From contig NZ_CABVHY010000032.1 of NCBI RefSeq assembly GCF_902497875.1, positions 1 through 64,000 on the forward strand: a stretch of DNA of 64,000 nucleotides, in the 5' to 3' direction. Source of the DNA: Pseudomonas fluorescens. Lineage in GTDB: Bacteria > Pseudomonadota > Gammaproteobacteria > Pseudomonadales > Pseudomonadaceae. This document shows, in pieces, positions 1-9,303 of the stretch (position 1 is the stretch's first letter; each line of letters begins with the position of its first letter). The notes beneath the pieces were generated by a model that made no database searches, was not told the origin of the DNA, and saw nothing but the letters and a program-made list of their open reading frames with translations. Made by a program: the position numbers and the translations under genes.

Positions 1-1656
1 AAGGCGCATCTGGCGGCGCTGCTGGCTCTTACGTCGGCCTTGCTGATCGCGATCTTCGCCTTCGGCATGCCCGCGAACATGGCGGGCTCAGCCGCGCTGT
101 ATGGCGCCGCCAACGGCCTGCTGCCGATTGGCTGGATCGTGCTCAACATCATCTTCCTGCATCGGCTTACCACCGAGAACGGCTCGTTCAAGGTGCTGCA
201 AGACTCCCTGACGCGCATCACCGACGATCGCCGTCTGCAATTGCTGCTGATTGCCTTCTGCTTCGGGGCTTTCTTCGAAGGGGCTGCCGGCTTCGGCACG
301 CCCGTGGCGGTCACCGGGGCCATTTTGATCGGGTTGGGCTTCTCGCCCCTGGCCGCGTCCGGCCTGGCGTTGATCGCCAATACCGCGCCCGTGGCATTCG
401 GCGCCCTGGGCACGCCCATCATCACCCTGGCCAAGGTGACCGGGCTGGATGAAATGGAGCTGTCGATGATGGTCGGCCGGCAATTGCCGTTCTTCTCGGT
501 GATCGTGCCGTTCTGGTTGATCTGGGCCTTCGCCGGCTGGCGCAAGATGCTGGAAATCTGGCCGGCGATCCTGGTCGCCGGGGTCAGCTTCGCCGTGCCG
601 CAGTTCCTCGTGTCCAACTACCACGGGCCGATGCTGGTGGACGTGATCGCCGCGCTGATTTCCATGGCCAGCCTGACCGGTTTCCTCAGGGTCTGGAAGC
701 CGGCCACCGTGCATACCTCCGCAGCCCTGTCCGGGCGGGTCGACAACTCCAAAATAGCTGAGGAGCATGACGAACAACCCGTGGCCAGCGCGACCTTTGC
801 CAGCGATGTCAAACCCGCGGTCATGCGCGCCTGGATGCCGTGGATCATCCTCACGGTCTTCGTCTTCGCCTGGGGCACCCAGAGCTTCAAAAACATGTTC
901 GATACCCGGCAGGCTGTAGATCCGCAAACCAGCTCGGCCAAGCTCGATCCCCAGGGCAAGCCGATGCGCGAAGCGAACCCGATCTTCGCCCCGACCCTGA
1001 CCTTCACCACCATTCACCAGCAGATCGAGAAGGTTCCGCCCGTGGTGCCCGCGGCCAAAACCGAGGAAGCGGTCTACAAGTTCAACTGGTTCACCAGCAC
1101 CGGTAGCGGCATCCTGCTGGCGGCGATCCTGGGTGGATTGCTGATGGGTTATTCCATCCCGCAACTGATCCACCAATACCTGCGAACGCTGTGGGTGGTG
1201 CGTTACTCGCTCATTACGATCGTGGCCATGCTCGCCCTCGGCTTTCTCACCCGCTACTCCGGCCTTGACGCCACCATGGGCCTGGCCTTCGCCGCCACCG
1301 GCATCTTCTACCCCTTGTTCGGCACCCTCCTCGGCTGGCTCGGCGTGGCCTTGACCGGCTCGGACACGGCCTCCAACGTACTGTTCGGCGGCCTGCAACG
1401 GGTGACCGCCGAGCAACTGGGGATCAGCCCGGTATTGATGGCCGCCGCCAACAGTTCCGGCGGGGTCATGGGCAAGATGGTCGACGCCCAGTCGATCGTG
1501 GTGGCCTCCACCGCCACCCGCTGGTACGGCCATGAAGGGGAAATCCTGCGTTATGTGTTTTTCCACTCCATCATCCTGGCCATTCTGGTCGGTGGGCTGG
1601 TGACGTTGCAGGCGTATGTGGTGCCCTTCAGCCATATGGTGGTGGGCGGGCCTTGA
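1..1656 (+). CDS. lldP: L-lactate permease, LctP/LldP family (5' end outside the window)
   Basis: Proton-coupled uptake of L-lactate (the family also takes glycolate) across the inner membrane. The frame is open from base 1, so 551 residues are visible; by comparison with the family roughly 40 N-terminal residues lie upstream. The sequence is almost entirely hydrophobic segments with one long hydrophilic loop at about residues 245-360. Family-typical stretches are EGAAGFGTPVAV near residue 95 and LTGSDTASNVLFGGLQ near residue 450. In many pseudomonads lldP heads an operon with lactate dehydrogenases, but here the gene is followed by a REPIN and a convergent gene, so no lldD lies downstream. 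Confidence 0.93.
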   Translation, partial: KAHLAALLALTSALLIAIFAFGMPANMAGSAALYGAANGLLPIGWIVLNIIFLHRLTTENGSFKVLQDSLTRITDDRRLQLLLIAFCFGAFFEGAAGFGTPVAVTGAILIGLGFSPLAASGLALIANTAPVAFGALGTPIITLAKVTGLDEMELSMMVGRQLPFFSVIVPFWLIWAFAGWRKMLEIWPAILVAGVSFAVPQFLVSNYHGPMLVDVIAALISMASLTGFLRVWKPATVHTSAALSGRVDNSKIAEEHDEQPVASATFASDVKPAVMRAWMPWIILTVFVFAWGTQSFKNMFDTRQAVDPQTSSAKLDPQGKPMREANPIFAPTLTFTTIHQQIEKVPPVVPAAKTEEAVYKFNWFTSTGSGILLAAILGGLLMGYSIPQLIHQYLRTLWVVRYSLITIVAMLALGFLTRYSGLDATMGLAFAATGIFYPLFGTLLGWLGVALTGSDTASNVLFGGLQRVTAEQLGISPVLMAAANSSGGVMGKMVDAQSIVVASTATRWYGHEGEILRYVFFHSIILAILVGGLVTLQAYVVPFSHMVVGGP

Positions 1657-1699
1657 TGACGCGACGTGGTTGATTTTCTCGGCCCAAGGACGGGGCTCT

Positions 1700-1861
1700 C
1701 GTAGCAGCTGCCGAGCCTGCGAGGCCGTGTTCGAGCCGGGGTCGCGCTCGACCGAAGTCCTCGCAAATCCAGCGTACGCGGATTGCCTGAAAGAACCCAT
1801 TGCCTGATTTTACGACCGCTTCTCGGTCGAACGCAGCCTCGCAGGCTCGGCAGCTGCTACG
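1700..1861. repeat. REPIN-type long inverted repeat
   Basis: Perfect 26-base arms at 1700-1725 and 1836-1861 (arm begins CGTAGCAGCTGCCGAGCCTG) are inverted about a spacer of roughly 110 bases. Pairing continues inward with two mismatches to 1734 and 1827, giving 35-base arms. Two REP palindromes in inverted orientation match the REPIN elements known from P. fluorescens-group genomes. It lies between the convergent ends of the lactate permease and potF-like genes and could also stop transcription from both sides. Confidence 0.8.
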
Positions 1862-1906
1862 GACTCAGCAGTTGCACCATTTGTGGGATCACCAGGAGAG
1901 ATACCG

Positions 1907-3001
1907 TCAGGTGTTGGTTTTCAGCTTGGTCCACAGACGAGTACTCAACCGTGCGATGGCAGCGGGGAGATCCTCTACGGTGAACAGCTTATCCATCACC
2001 GTTTTCTGTGGGTAAATCGCCAGGTCCTGCTTCACCGACGGAGTCACATAGGCATCCGCCGCACTGTTGGGGTTGGCGTAATGGACGCTGTTGCTGATGT
2101 TGGCGATGACCTGCGGTTCAAGCAGGTAGTTCATGTAGGCGTAGCCATTCTTCTCGTGCGGCGCGCTCTTGGGCATGACCACCATGTCGAGCCAGAGGGT
2201 AGAACCCTCATCAGGAATCGAATAGGCGATTTCGATCCCGTTGTTGGCTTCCTTGGCGCTGGCGGCAGCTTGCACAACGTCGCCATTGAAGCCAATCACC
2301 GCGCAGACATTGCCGTTCGCCAGATCGCTGATGTACTTGGATGCATGGAAGTACTGCACATAGGGTCTGATCTTGAGCAATGCCTGCTCGGCTTTCTTGT
2401 AATCCGCCGGCTCATGGCTATGGGGCGGCAGCCCCAGGTAATTGAGGGTAATCGGCAGGATCTGCGTCGGGTTATCGATAATCGCCACGCCGCACTCACT
2501 CAGCTTCTTGATGTTGTTCTCATCAAAAAACAGGCTCCAGGAATGGGTGACATCGGTGTTGCCGAAGATCGCCTTGATTTTCTCGACGTTGTAGCCAATA
2601 CCCGCGGTGCCCCACATGTACGGATAACCGTACTGGTTGCCTGGGTCATTGACCTCCAGCTTTTTCATCAACTCCGGGTCAAGGTTTTTCCAATTGGGCA
2701 GCTGGCTTTTATCCAGTTTCTGAATCGCCCCTGCCTTGATCAATCTGGACAGAAAATGGTTCGAAGGACTGACCACGTCATAACCGGTATTGCCCGTCAT
2801 CAGTTTCGATTCCAGGACTTCGTTACTGTCATGAATGTCGTAAGTCGCCTTGATCCCGGTTTCCTTGGTGAAACGGGTCAAGGTATCGTCGGCGATGTAG
2901 CCGTTCCAGTTGGAAATATTGACGACTTCGTCCGCGTAACTGGCTGCCGAAAACGTAGAGAGCAGTACTGCCAGGGAAAGAGTATTGACGTGCATGTTCA
3001 T
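1907..3001 (-). CDS. potF: Spermidine/putrescine-type ABC transporter substrate-binding protein, PotF family
   Basis: Periplasmic binding protein that delivers polyamines to an ABC importer. At 364 residues it is the usual PotF length. Residues 1-23 form a signal peptide ending ASYA, followed by the family-typical N-terminus VVNISNWNGYIADD, whose Trp lines the ligand pocket in PotF. The permease and ATPase partners are not in this window, so it must use a transporter encoded elsewhere. It lies 44 bases downstream of an amine oxidase on the same strand, probably one transcript, which supports a role in polyamine or related amine use. Ligand specificity cannot be read from sequence. Confidence 0.9.
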   Translation of the reverse strand: MNMHVNTLSLAVLLSTFSAASYADEVVNISNWNGYIADDTLTRFTKETGIKATYDIHDSNEVLESKLMTGNTGYDVVSPSNHFLSRLIKAGAIQKLDKSQLPNWKNLDPELMKKLEVNDPGNQYGYPYMWGTAGIGYNVEKIKAIFGNTDVTHSWSLFFDENNIKKLSECGVAIIDNPTQILPITLNYLGLPPHSHEPADYKKAEQALLKIRPYVQYFHASKYISDLANGNVCAVIGFNGDVVQAAASAKEANNGIEIAYSIPDEGSTLWLDMVVMPKSAPHEKNGYAYMNYLLEPQVIANISNSVHYANPNSAADAYVTPSVKQDLAIYPQKTVMDKLFTVEDLPAAIARLSTRLWTKLKTNT

Positions 3002-3045
3002 TCACCTTTTTTAGGAGCTTTTGTTCTTTTTTGATAGTCGGATTT

Positions 3046-4347
3046 CTAGATTTCTGTCCTGGCCCTGACCGCCTCCACGCGCATTCGAAGCATGGCACCG
3101 ATGTCGAGTAAAGGTCGGGGCGGGAGCCAGCCGGGCTGCGCTCTGTGCATGACCGACTGCAATATTGGCGAGCTGGCACCCGAGGCCAATTCAGCCAGCA
3201 GACGTCCCCAAAGCGTCCCGCGCGCGACGCCCGAACCATTGCATCCGGCCACGGCAAACAGCCCCTCTTCGACCTTGGCAAAATAAGGTTGCCCGGTGCG
3301 TGAGGCACTCAGGTGTCCGGTCCAGGTGTAGTGAATATCCTGCTCGGTAAGCCACGGAAAACGGCGCTGCAAGCCCAGCACATGGTGTTTGCGACGGTGC
3401 AAGAGCTCACTGTCGGACAAATCCCGAGAGCGGTATTCCGCCGTGTTGCGGATCATCACTCGACGATCCGGGGTCAGTCGCACCGTGGCGCCGAGTGGCC
3501 GGGTGGACAGCACGCCCCAAGGCTCGACACCGCCGATAGCTCGGAACTCTTCGTCGCTGAGCGGCCGCGTGAGGCTGGCGCTGAGTTCCATCGGGAACGT
3601 TGCGCTGTCATCTATTCCCGTGCGTGGGATGAAAGCGTTCAGGCAAACCAGGACCTGCTTCGCCTCAATGCTTGCATCGATGCCATTCGCGCGAATACGT
3701 CCTTTATCCAAGCGCTCCAGGCCAGTGATATCGGTGTTTTCGTAGAGGGTCACATTGTCCGGCAGCGCATCCAGCAGGCCCTTCACGTATTTAGCGGGTT
3801 GAAGCAGTGCGTTGCCATTGCCGCACCAGATCGCGGCTTGGTAATGCCGGGTTCCCAGCTTTTGTATGAGTTGTTCACCTTGCAGAAATTGCGCAGAGGC
3901 ACCGACAGCCTGCAGCGTCGCCAGCTTGGCCTCGACATGGGTCAGCTTGCCTGGATCGCTGACGGCAAAAAAATAGCCGCAATCCCTGAAGTCGCACTCG
4001 ATGCCATGACGAGCAATGCGCTTGCGTACTTCCTCGCTGGCGACACGTCCAATTGACGTATCCACTTCAAAGCCGGCAAATCCCTGATTGCCTATAAGCT
4101 CATCATTGCCCGGATGTTCGTGGGCCACCACGAACCCGGAATTGCGCGCCGAGGCACCCTGCGCTGCTCGCTGCCGATCGACGACCACGATGCGTGCCTG
4201 AGGGTGCATTTCGGCGAGCGTATGAGCGGCACAAAGGCCGGTGATACCGGCACCGATGACTAGCCAATCGGCTTTTTGCGTGCCGCTCAGGCGAGCACGA
4301 ACGGATGAATTTCCAGCTTGCGCAATCCAGCCACATACATTTTCCAT
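3046..4347 (-). CDS. FAD-dependent amine oxidoreductase (DAO family, PuuB-like)
   Basis: Predicted flavoprotein of the D-amino-acid oxidase fold, 433 residues. The dinucleotide-binding GAGITG motif lies near residues 33-38 after a short hydrophilic N-terminus, and the segment near residue 360 (YTWTGHLSASRTGQPYFAKV) is typical of gamma-glutamylputrescine oxidases (PuuB). Start ATG 4347 is preceded by AGGTGATGC, a good ribosome site. It is upstream of the potF-like gene with a 44-base gap and divergent from a LysR regulator 166 bases away. I infer oxidation of an amine or gamma-glutamyl-amine; the exact substrate is open. Confidence 0.85.
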   Translation of the reverse strand: MENVCGWIAQAGNSSVRARLSGTQKADWLVIGAGITGLCAAHTLAEMHPQARIVVVDRQRAAQGASARNSGFVVAHEHPGNDELIGNQGFAGFEVDTSIGRVASEEVRKRIARHGIECDFRDCGYFFAVSDPGKLTHVEAKLATLQAVGASAQFLQGEQLIQKLGTRHYQAAIWCGNGNALLQPAKYVKGLLDALPDNVTLYENTDITGLERLDKGRIRANGIDASIEAKQVLVCLNAFIPRTGIDDSATFPMELSASLTRPLSDEEFRAIGGVEPWGVLSTRPLGATVRLTPDRRVMIRNTAEYRSRDLSDSELLHRRKHHVLGLQRRFPWLTEQDIHYTWTGHLSASRTGQPYFAKVEEGLFAVAGCNGSGVARGTLWGRLLAELASGASSPILQSVMHRAQPGWLPPRPLLDIGAMLRMRVEAVRARTEI

Positions 4348-4513
4348 GCATCACCTCATTTGACTGTCGTTCTGCGAGCCGCCTCTATCCAAAGCAGAAA
4401 TACATGCAGTAATCGCATGAGTTGTTTGAGATGACGGTAGCTAGAGCTAGACTCTATAAGGTCTGCGGTCATACAACCAACGTTATAAAATCATTGAGCC
4501 ATTCTGAAAACGC

Positions 4514-5434
4514 ATGGATAAAATTCGCCACGTCCCCTCTCTTCAGGCCTTTCAGGCATTAGTGGAAGTCGCTGACTCGGGCAGCTTCACTCAAGCTGCG
4601 CAAAAGCTCTGCCTGACCCAAAGCGCGGTGAGCCGGCAAATCCAGCAGTTGGAGAGTCACTTCGGCGTACCTCTGTTCGTCAGGAGCAGTCGCAGTATTC
4701 GACTGACCCCAGAGGGCGAACAGGTGCTTGGTAGCGCCCGGAGTATCCTGGAGCAACTGAAAACACTCGAGGAGCGGCTTTCTCCGCTGCAGCGCCCTTT
4801 TCGCATCCGCATGCATGTGTCGCTGGCGGTTCGCTGGTTGCTGCCCAAGCTGAGCGACTTCTACCGGCGTCACCCGGAAATTTCCCTGTCGATCGAGACC
4901 GTCGCGACTGAGGTCGTCGAGCCGTCCAGCGACAGCGACGCCTACATTCTCTACCTGCCCGAGCCATCCAGCGATTCAGCCTGTCTGACCCTGTTCGAGG
5001 AAGCGCTGGTTCCGGTGTGCGCGCCTGGCCTGGCCAGCTCAGCCCAGCCACTGGCGTCGGTGGAGGATCTTGTCCGCTTCCCCCTGCTCCATCGTTCGGC
5101 GGACAAGCAAGCCTGGATCGATTGGCTGGCAGCCAATGGCGGCAAGTCGCTGGAGGACTACCGGCACATACCCTTCAACCTCGACGAATTGGCGCTCGAT
5201 GCCGCGGCGCGCGGTCTGGGGGTGGCCGTGACCGACCTGACCCTGGCGCAGGAGTCTATCGAACGCGGGGTACTCGTCGTCCCCTTCGGCCGCCCGCTGA
5301 AGACCAGGGGGATTTACTCGCTGTGCCTGCAGCCCTCAGCGGCCTCTCATCCGGCGTCTTCACTGATCAGGCAATGGTTCGCCCGGCAGGCGGAACAGGA
5401 CGAAGGTGGAATGTGTCTACCCCAACAGGGTTGA
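4514..5434 (+). CDS. LysR-family transcriptional regulator (GcvA-like)
   Basis: 306-residue LysR protein. The helix-turn-helix is at about residues 20-45 (GSFTQAAQKLCLTQSAVSRQ), and the effector-binding domain runs from about residue 90 to 290. It starts with the GcvA-like pattern of selecting on VPSLQAFQALVEVADSGSF. It is divergent from the amine oxidase/potF-like pair, the classical position for a LysR activator of that operon; this is inference from position. No unambiguous T-N11-A site could be fixed in 4348-4513. Confidence 0.92.
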   Translation: MDKIRHVPSLQAFQALVEVADSGSFTQAAQKLCLTQSAVSRQIQQLESHFGVPLFVRSSRSIRLTPEGEQVLGSARSILEQLKTLEERLSPLQRPFRIRMHVSLAVRWLLPKLSDFYRRHPEISLSIETVATEVVEPSSDSDAYILYLPEPSSDSACLTLFEEALVPVCAPGLASSAQPLASVEDLVRFPLLHRSADKQAWIDWLAANGGKSLEDYRHIPFNLDELALDAAARGLGVAVTDLTLAQESIERGVLVVPFGRPLKTRGIYSLCLQPSAASHPASSLIRQWFARQAEQDEGGMCLPQQG

Positions 5435-5539
5435 TACCATCTGCAACCCTGCCTGACAGGTCGAACGTTCACCGGTTCTGCTTCGCCGTAAAAGCGGATA
5501 AGGCCGGTTGATATTTTCAAGGATTAAAAAGGTATAGCC

Positions 5540-6034
5540 ATGTACGACGCCTCTCTGCAAGACATCGCCGCGCCGGAAGGCGTCTGTTATGGCTGCGGCA
5601 GCAGTAACCCACACGGGCTGCACATCAAGAGCTACTGGCATGCGGATGGCGTGCACGTCATGGCCGAGCATCTACCTGACGCCAAGTATTGCGGCTGGCC
5701 GGATCTGGTCTACGGAGGGCTGATCGCGATGCTGGTGGATTGCCATTCGAACTGGGCGGCCATGGCCTACCACTACCGTGCGGGAGATCGCGAGGTGGGA
5801 AGCCTTCCCCGCATCCACTGCGTCACGGGCAACCTCGGCATCAAGTTCATCAAGCCGACACCGATGGGCGTCCCGCTAGTCTTGCGGGCAAAGGTAGAGG
5901 GTGATGTGGGGCGCAAGAGCCGTGTTATTTGCGAGGTGTATGCCGGCGACGTACTCACCGCGATTGGCGACTCCACGTTTGTTCGCGTCGATACCGAGCA
6001 ACTGGCAGCCGCGGCTCATGGTCGTGAGGATTGA
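5540..6034 (+). CDS. Hotdog-fold PaaI-family thioesterase
   Basis: 164 residues. The N-terminal motif CYGCGSSNPHGLHI (residues 16-29) and the central GGLIAMLVDCHSNWAA, with its Asp on the hotdog helix, are characteristic of PaaI/4HBT-type acyl-CoA thioesterases carrying a CxxC head. The family hydrolyses acyl-CoA thioesters in the cytoplasm. It stands alone between the LysR gene (105-base gap) and a convergent small gene; nothing adjacent identifies its acyl substrate. Confidence 0.85.
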   Translation: MYDASLQDIAAPEGVCYGCGSSNPHGLHIKSYWHADGVHVMAEHLPDAKYCGWPDLVYGGLIAMLVDCHSNWAAMAYHYRAGDREVGSLPRIHCVTGNLGIKFIKPTPMGVPLVLRAKVEGDVGRKSRVICEVYAGDVLTAIGDSTFVRVDTEQLAAAAHGRED

Positions 6035-6132
6035 TGCTTCCAGGTTGACGACTGGCTCGCCACGACTCATGGGCCCTTGAGTTTTGTGGCGAACGCTCGA
6101 GGCAAGCGTTGGCAATGGAAATGAGCGCAGGC

Positions 6133-6600
6133 TCAGGGAGTCACTTGATAGCCACGCTGCTGCATGCAACTGCTGTAGGCGGAGGAAGTGGCAGCAGCGT
6201 TCTGCTCCGTAGCTCTGCGATCCTCGCGACGATCCTGGCGCTGCCTGGATCCGCCCACCACCACCCCTGCCACTGCAGCATCCTTGGCCTTGTTCTGGCG
6301 GTACTCCTGTTTGACATCATCGTCGACCCGGTCATATACCTCGTCATGGCGACGACCGCGCGCTCCGGCGACCGCGGCACCCGCGACTGCACCGGCAGCG
6401 GCACCCCGCACGCGTCCACCTGACTGCGAGCTACTGGTACTGGCGCTGCTCGTGGTACCGGCCTGAGCCTGGCATGCACTGATGTCCTGCTGGACGATTT
6501 CGGGGGACTGCCCTTTGAGCGGCGTTACTGTCTCGGCCGTGGCGCAAAGGCAAAACATCGAGAGGAGCGTGGCGACGCAGGGGAGTATGGACGGTTTCAT
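6133..6600 (-). CDS. Small exported glycine-zipper protein
   Basis: 155 residues. A signal peptide (residues 1-22, ending CATA) is followed by a Ser/Thr-rich stretch, then an alternating Gly/Ala segment at about residues 62-82 (GGRVRGAAAGAVAGAAVAGA) that fits a membrane-inserting glycine zipper, and a strongly charged, Arg/Asp-rich tail. Two cysteines (SACQAQ and SSCMQQRGY) flank the zipper and could pair in the periplasm. Function is unknown; related proteins are annotated only as glycine-zipper family envelope proteins. It is convergent with the thioesterase gene. Confidence 0.75.
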   Translation of the reverse strand: MKPSILPCVATLLSMFCLCATAETVTPLKGQSPEIVQQDISACQAQAGTTSSASTSSSQSGGRVRGAAAGAVAGAAVAGARGRRHDEVYDRVDDDVKQEYRQNKAKDAAVAGVVVGGSRQRQDRREDRRATEQNAAATSSAYSSCMQQRGYQVTP

Positions 6601-6849
6601 AAAGACCCCATTGCTGTTTAGAGTGCTCTGGATCTTTTAGTTTAGCTTGGCATCTCGACCCAGCTATGCTTTTTGCGCGGACTACAATACCCCCAGTAAC
6701 AACGCCCTGGTGTAGAGCCACTTAGGGAAGAGCCGATTTCAAAAAATCGGCAAGCTCTGGTGCAACTCATTCGCCTTGAATTTCACTGCGCAATGATCGC
6801 GGCTTGCTGCCTCTTCGTTTGAGTAAGTAGAGCCGTCGCGGGAGTTTTT

Positions 6850-8562
6850 ATGTTCGTCAGCCTATTGATCATCCTCGTCTCTTCGCTGGTAGTCATTTCC
6901 CTGTTCCGACGCCTGCGTTTGCCGCCGGTGCTGGGCTACCTCTGTGTGGGGCTGATAGTCGGGCCGAAGGCGTTCGGTTGGGTGAACGAAAGTGAAGCGT
7001 TGCCACTCCTCGCCGAACTGGGCGTGGTGTTTTTGTTGTTCTCCCTGGGGCTGGAGTTTTCTCTGTCGAAAATGATAGCGCTGCGTCGGGTTGTATTTGG
7101 CCTCGGCAGCCTTCAAGTCCTGATATCCGCGGTGCTGTTGGGCGCTGTGCTGATGCTGTTAGGCATGCCAGCCACGCCTGCGTTTTTACTCGGCGGCGGT
7201 CTGGCGTTGTCTTCCACGGCCATTGTCAGCAAAGAGCTTGGCAGCCTCGGCGAGATTTTCAGCAGCCACGGCCAGAATGCCATCGGCGTGTTGCTATTCC
7301 AGGACGTGGTGGCGGTGCTGTTGCTGACCCTGGTGCCGGTGTTCGCCGGCACCAGCGATCAAGTATGGTATTGGGCGTTACCCGTGACGCTGGGCAAGAC
7401 CGTCGCGCTGTTTGTCGGGCTGTCGCTGGCCAGTCGCTGGTTGTTGCCACACCTGTTTCATGAAGTGGCCGCGGCCCGTTCCGCAGAGCTGTTCGTGCTG
7501 TTGGCCCTGGTCATCGTTCTGCTGGCCGCCGGGCTGACTCACCTGCTCGGCCTCTCCCCTGCTCTGGGCGCCTTTCTCGCCGGCATGCTGCTGGGGGAAA
7601 GCCACTACCGGCATCAGATCGAGGCCGACATCCGGCCGTTTCGCGACATCCTGCTCGGAATATTCTTTATCAGTATCGGCATGCTCATCGACTTGCGGTT
7701 GTTTGCCAGCCACGGCCTGCTGATCCTCGGCCTGGCCCTGGGGTTACTGCTAATCAAGGGCTGCGTGGTCGCGCTATTGGTCAAATGGCGCGGCAGTGAT
7801 AATGAAACCGCATGGCGCAGCGGCCTGGCATTGGCTCAGGGAGGTGAGTTCTGCTTTGCACTGATGGCGCAGATGCAGCAAAACAAAATGATGCCCGCCG
7901 ACCTCGGCGGACTGCTGCTGGCCGCGACTTTCTGTTCAATGGTGGTAACACCGTCGCTGCTGCGCGCCGCCCCTCGCATTGCCGCACGCTTGCACCGCAA
8001 GCCCAACGAAGAAGCGAAACTCGAGGAAATCAGCGCGCTCAACGCGGGGGTGCAGGGCCATGTGGTGATTTGTGGTTATGGTCGCGTGGGGCAATCCATC
8101 GGACGTGTCCTGCGCAATAACCATCAGCCGTACATCGCTCTGGATAACGACCCGGTACGGGTTCAGGAAGCAGCGGTCGATGAAAGCTGTGTGCACTACG
8201 GCGATTCACATCGTGGTGAACTGCTGGTCGCAGTAGGACTGGAGCGCGCCAAACTGTTGGTGATCGCCGTGGACCAAACCGACATCGCACTGACGATACT
8301 CAAGGAGGCGCGCCAATTAAACTCGAGCGTGCCGATTCTGGTGCGCACCCGCGATGACAGTCAGTTGGTCGAACTGAAGGCCGCTGGCGCCAGCGAAGTC
8401 GTGCCCGAATTGCTGGAGTCCAGCCTGATGCTCGCCTCTCATGCGCTGATCATGCTGGGTTTTCCCGCGCATCAGGTGCAGGACCGGGTCGACCAGGTAC
8501 GACAAGACCGCTATCGCCTGCTGCACGGTTTTTATCCCGGCGCCGAGGATGCGGAATCCTAG
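6850..8562 (+). CDS. CPA2-family monovalent cation:proton antiporter with RCK domain (KefB/YbaL-like)
   Basis: 570 residues: an N-terminal transporter domain of about 12 membrane helices (residues 1-380) and a cytoplasmic RCK_N (TrkA-N) domain at about residues 400-515, with the nucleotide-binding motif ICGYGRVGQ and an acidic residue in ALDNDP. The family exchanges K+ or Na+ for H+ and is gated by nucleotide or thiol ligands. LFQDVVAVLLL near residue 155 carries the conserved Asp of the transport helix. There is no adjacent KefF/KefG-type flavoprotein, so glutathione gating cannot be claimed. Start ATG 6850 follows GGGAG. Confidence 0.88.
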   Translation: MFVSLLIILVSSLVVISLFRRLRLPPVLGYLCVGLIVGPKAFGWVNESEALPLLAELGVVFLLFSLGLEFSLSKMIALRRVVFGLGSLQVLISAVLLGAVLMLLGMPATPAFLLGGGLALSSTAIVSKELGSLGEIFSSHGQNAIGVLLFQDVVAVLLLTLVPVFAGTSDQVWYWALPVTLGKTVALFVGLSLASRWLLPHLFHEVAAARSAELFVLLALVIVLLAAGLTHLLGLSPALGAFLAGMLLGESHYRHQIEADIRPFRDILLGIFFISIGMLIDLRLFASHGLLILGLALGLLLIKGCVVALLVKWRGSDNETAWRSGLALAQGGEFCFALMAQMQQNKMMPADLGGLLLAATFCSMVVTPSLLRAAPRIAARLHRKPNEEAKLEEISALNAGVQGHVVICGYGRVGQSIGRVLRNNHQPYIALDNDPVRVQEAAVDESCVHYGDSHRGELLVAVGLERAKLLVIAVDQTDIALTILKEARQLNSSVPILVRTRDDSQLVELKAAGASEVVPELLESSLMLASHALIMLGFPAHQVQDRVDQVRQDRYRLLHGFYPGAEDAES

Positions 8563-8918
8563 ACAGAGCGCGCCTTGAATCTGGCAGTTTCATCGGTAGA
8601 AGTGTCGATTCGATCTGACACCCTCGCTTTCGAAGGCGATCAGCGGAAGGGTCATCAGACAGGCGTCAAACCAGCAGTAAACGCGAGGGGCATCCCCTCT
8701 CAGGTTTGGCAAAAGCGGCGCAAACCAATGACGTCATCATCCGCTTGCAGCTGGTCAACTGCCCGCTAAGCTTGATACAGAGCTGTGGCAGGGATCGGCC
8801 ATTCCAGGCAGGCGTCAGCGCAGCAAGGGTCGTCGTTCAGTGCAACCAGCCCGAAGCCGAAGCTCAAAGGAGGCGATTTTACAGAGCCCACTGTCACTAA
8901 ATAGCAAAGGAGCATCAC
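8563..8918. other. Intergenic region, 356 bases
   Basis: No convincing gene. A 6-base-stem hairpin (GAGGGG/CCCCTC with a CAT loop, 8685-8699) could act as a terminator for the antiporter gene but lacks a T-run. An AAAGGAG ribosome site near 8905 serves the next gene. Confidence 0.4.
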
Positions 8919-9287
8919 ATGTTCACGCCTGGTCACCTTAATCGCACCAATACTCTTGGTACTCCCGGAGTACCGGAATACAACGTTGATGTCTTCTATG
9001 AAGTTCGTCGCGACCCCAAGGAAGGCATGCTGATGCACTTCAGGATGGTCGGAGTGGTATCAGGCCGGGAGTTCATCGAAGAATTCGATATGCACCGTGA
9101 CACTGCCTTCAATTTTGCCAGCCGGGTGGCCAAGGCTGCCGTCAAGCATGGGGTGCCCGCTAATGCCAGTCTGATCATGCGCGGTCACTCTGAATACGAC
9201 GCGATGTTCAAGGATATCCGCGATAAGCTCGGCGCCAAGGCGGGCGAGCCGATAAACCTGGACAACCTTGAGAAGGACGGACTCTGA
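8919..9287 (+). CDS. Small conserved Pseudomonas protein, DUF5064-like
   Basis: 122 residues, no signal peptide or membrane segment. The pattern MFTPGHL followed by YNVDVFYEVRRDPKEG and HFRMVG, then a helical FNFASRVAKAA segment, resembles my recollection of the Pseudomonas DUF5064 family, whose function is unknown. The start is well supported by AAAGGAG nine bases before ATG. It is convergent with the SulP gene, with only 16 bases between the stops. Assignment to the DUF is by memory of the sequence style and is less certain than the existence of the gene. Confidence 0.8.
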   Translation: MFTPGHLNRTNTLGTPGVPEYNVDVFYEVRRDPKEGMLMHFRMVGVVSGREFIEEFDMHRDTAFNFASRVAKAAVKHGVPANASLIMRGHSEYDAMFKDIRDKLGAKAGEPINLDNLEKDGL

Positions 9288-9303
9288 CTGTCTCCGATGC
9301 CGC

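Noticed and set aside
88..1800. Long minus-strand open frame antisense to the lactate permease
   Set aside because: Composition (Gly/His/Arg-rich, no hydrophobic core) is that of a GC-rich antisense shadow; the plus-strand permease is clear.
1883..3034. Plus-strand open frame antisense to the potF-like gene
   Set aside because: It mirrors a well-recognised binding protein with signal peptide on the other strand and has no recognisable motif.
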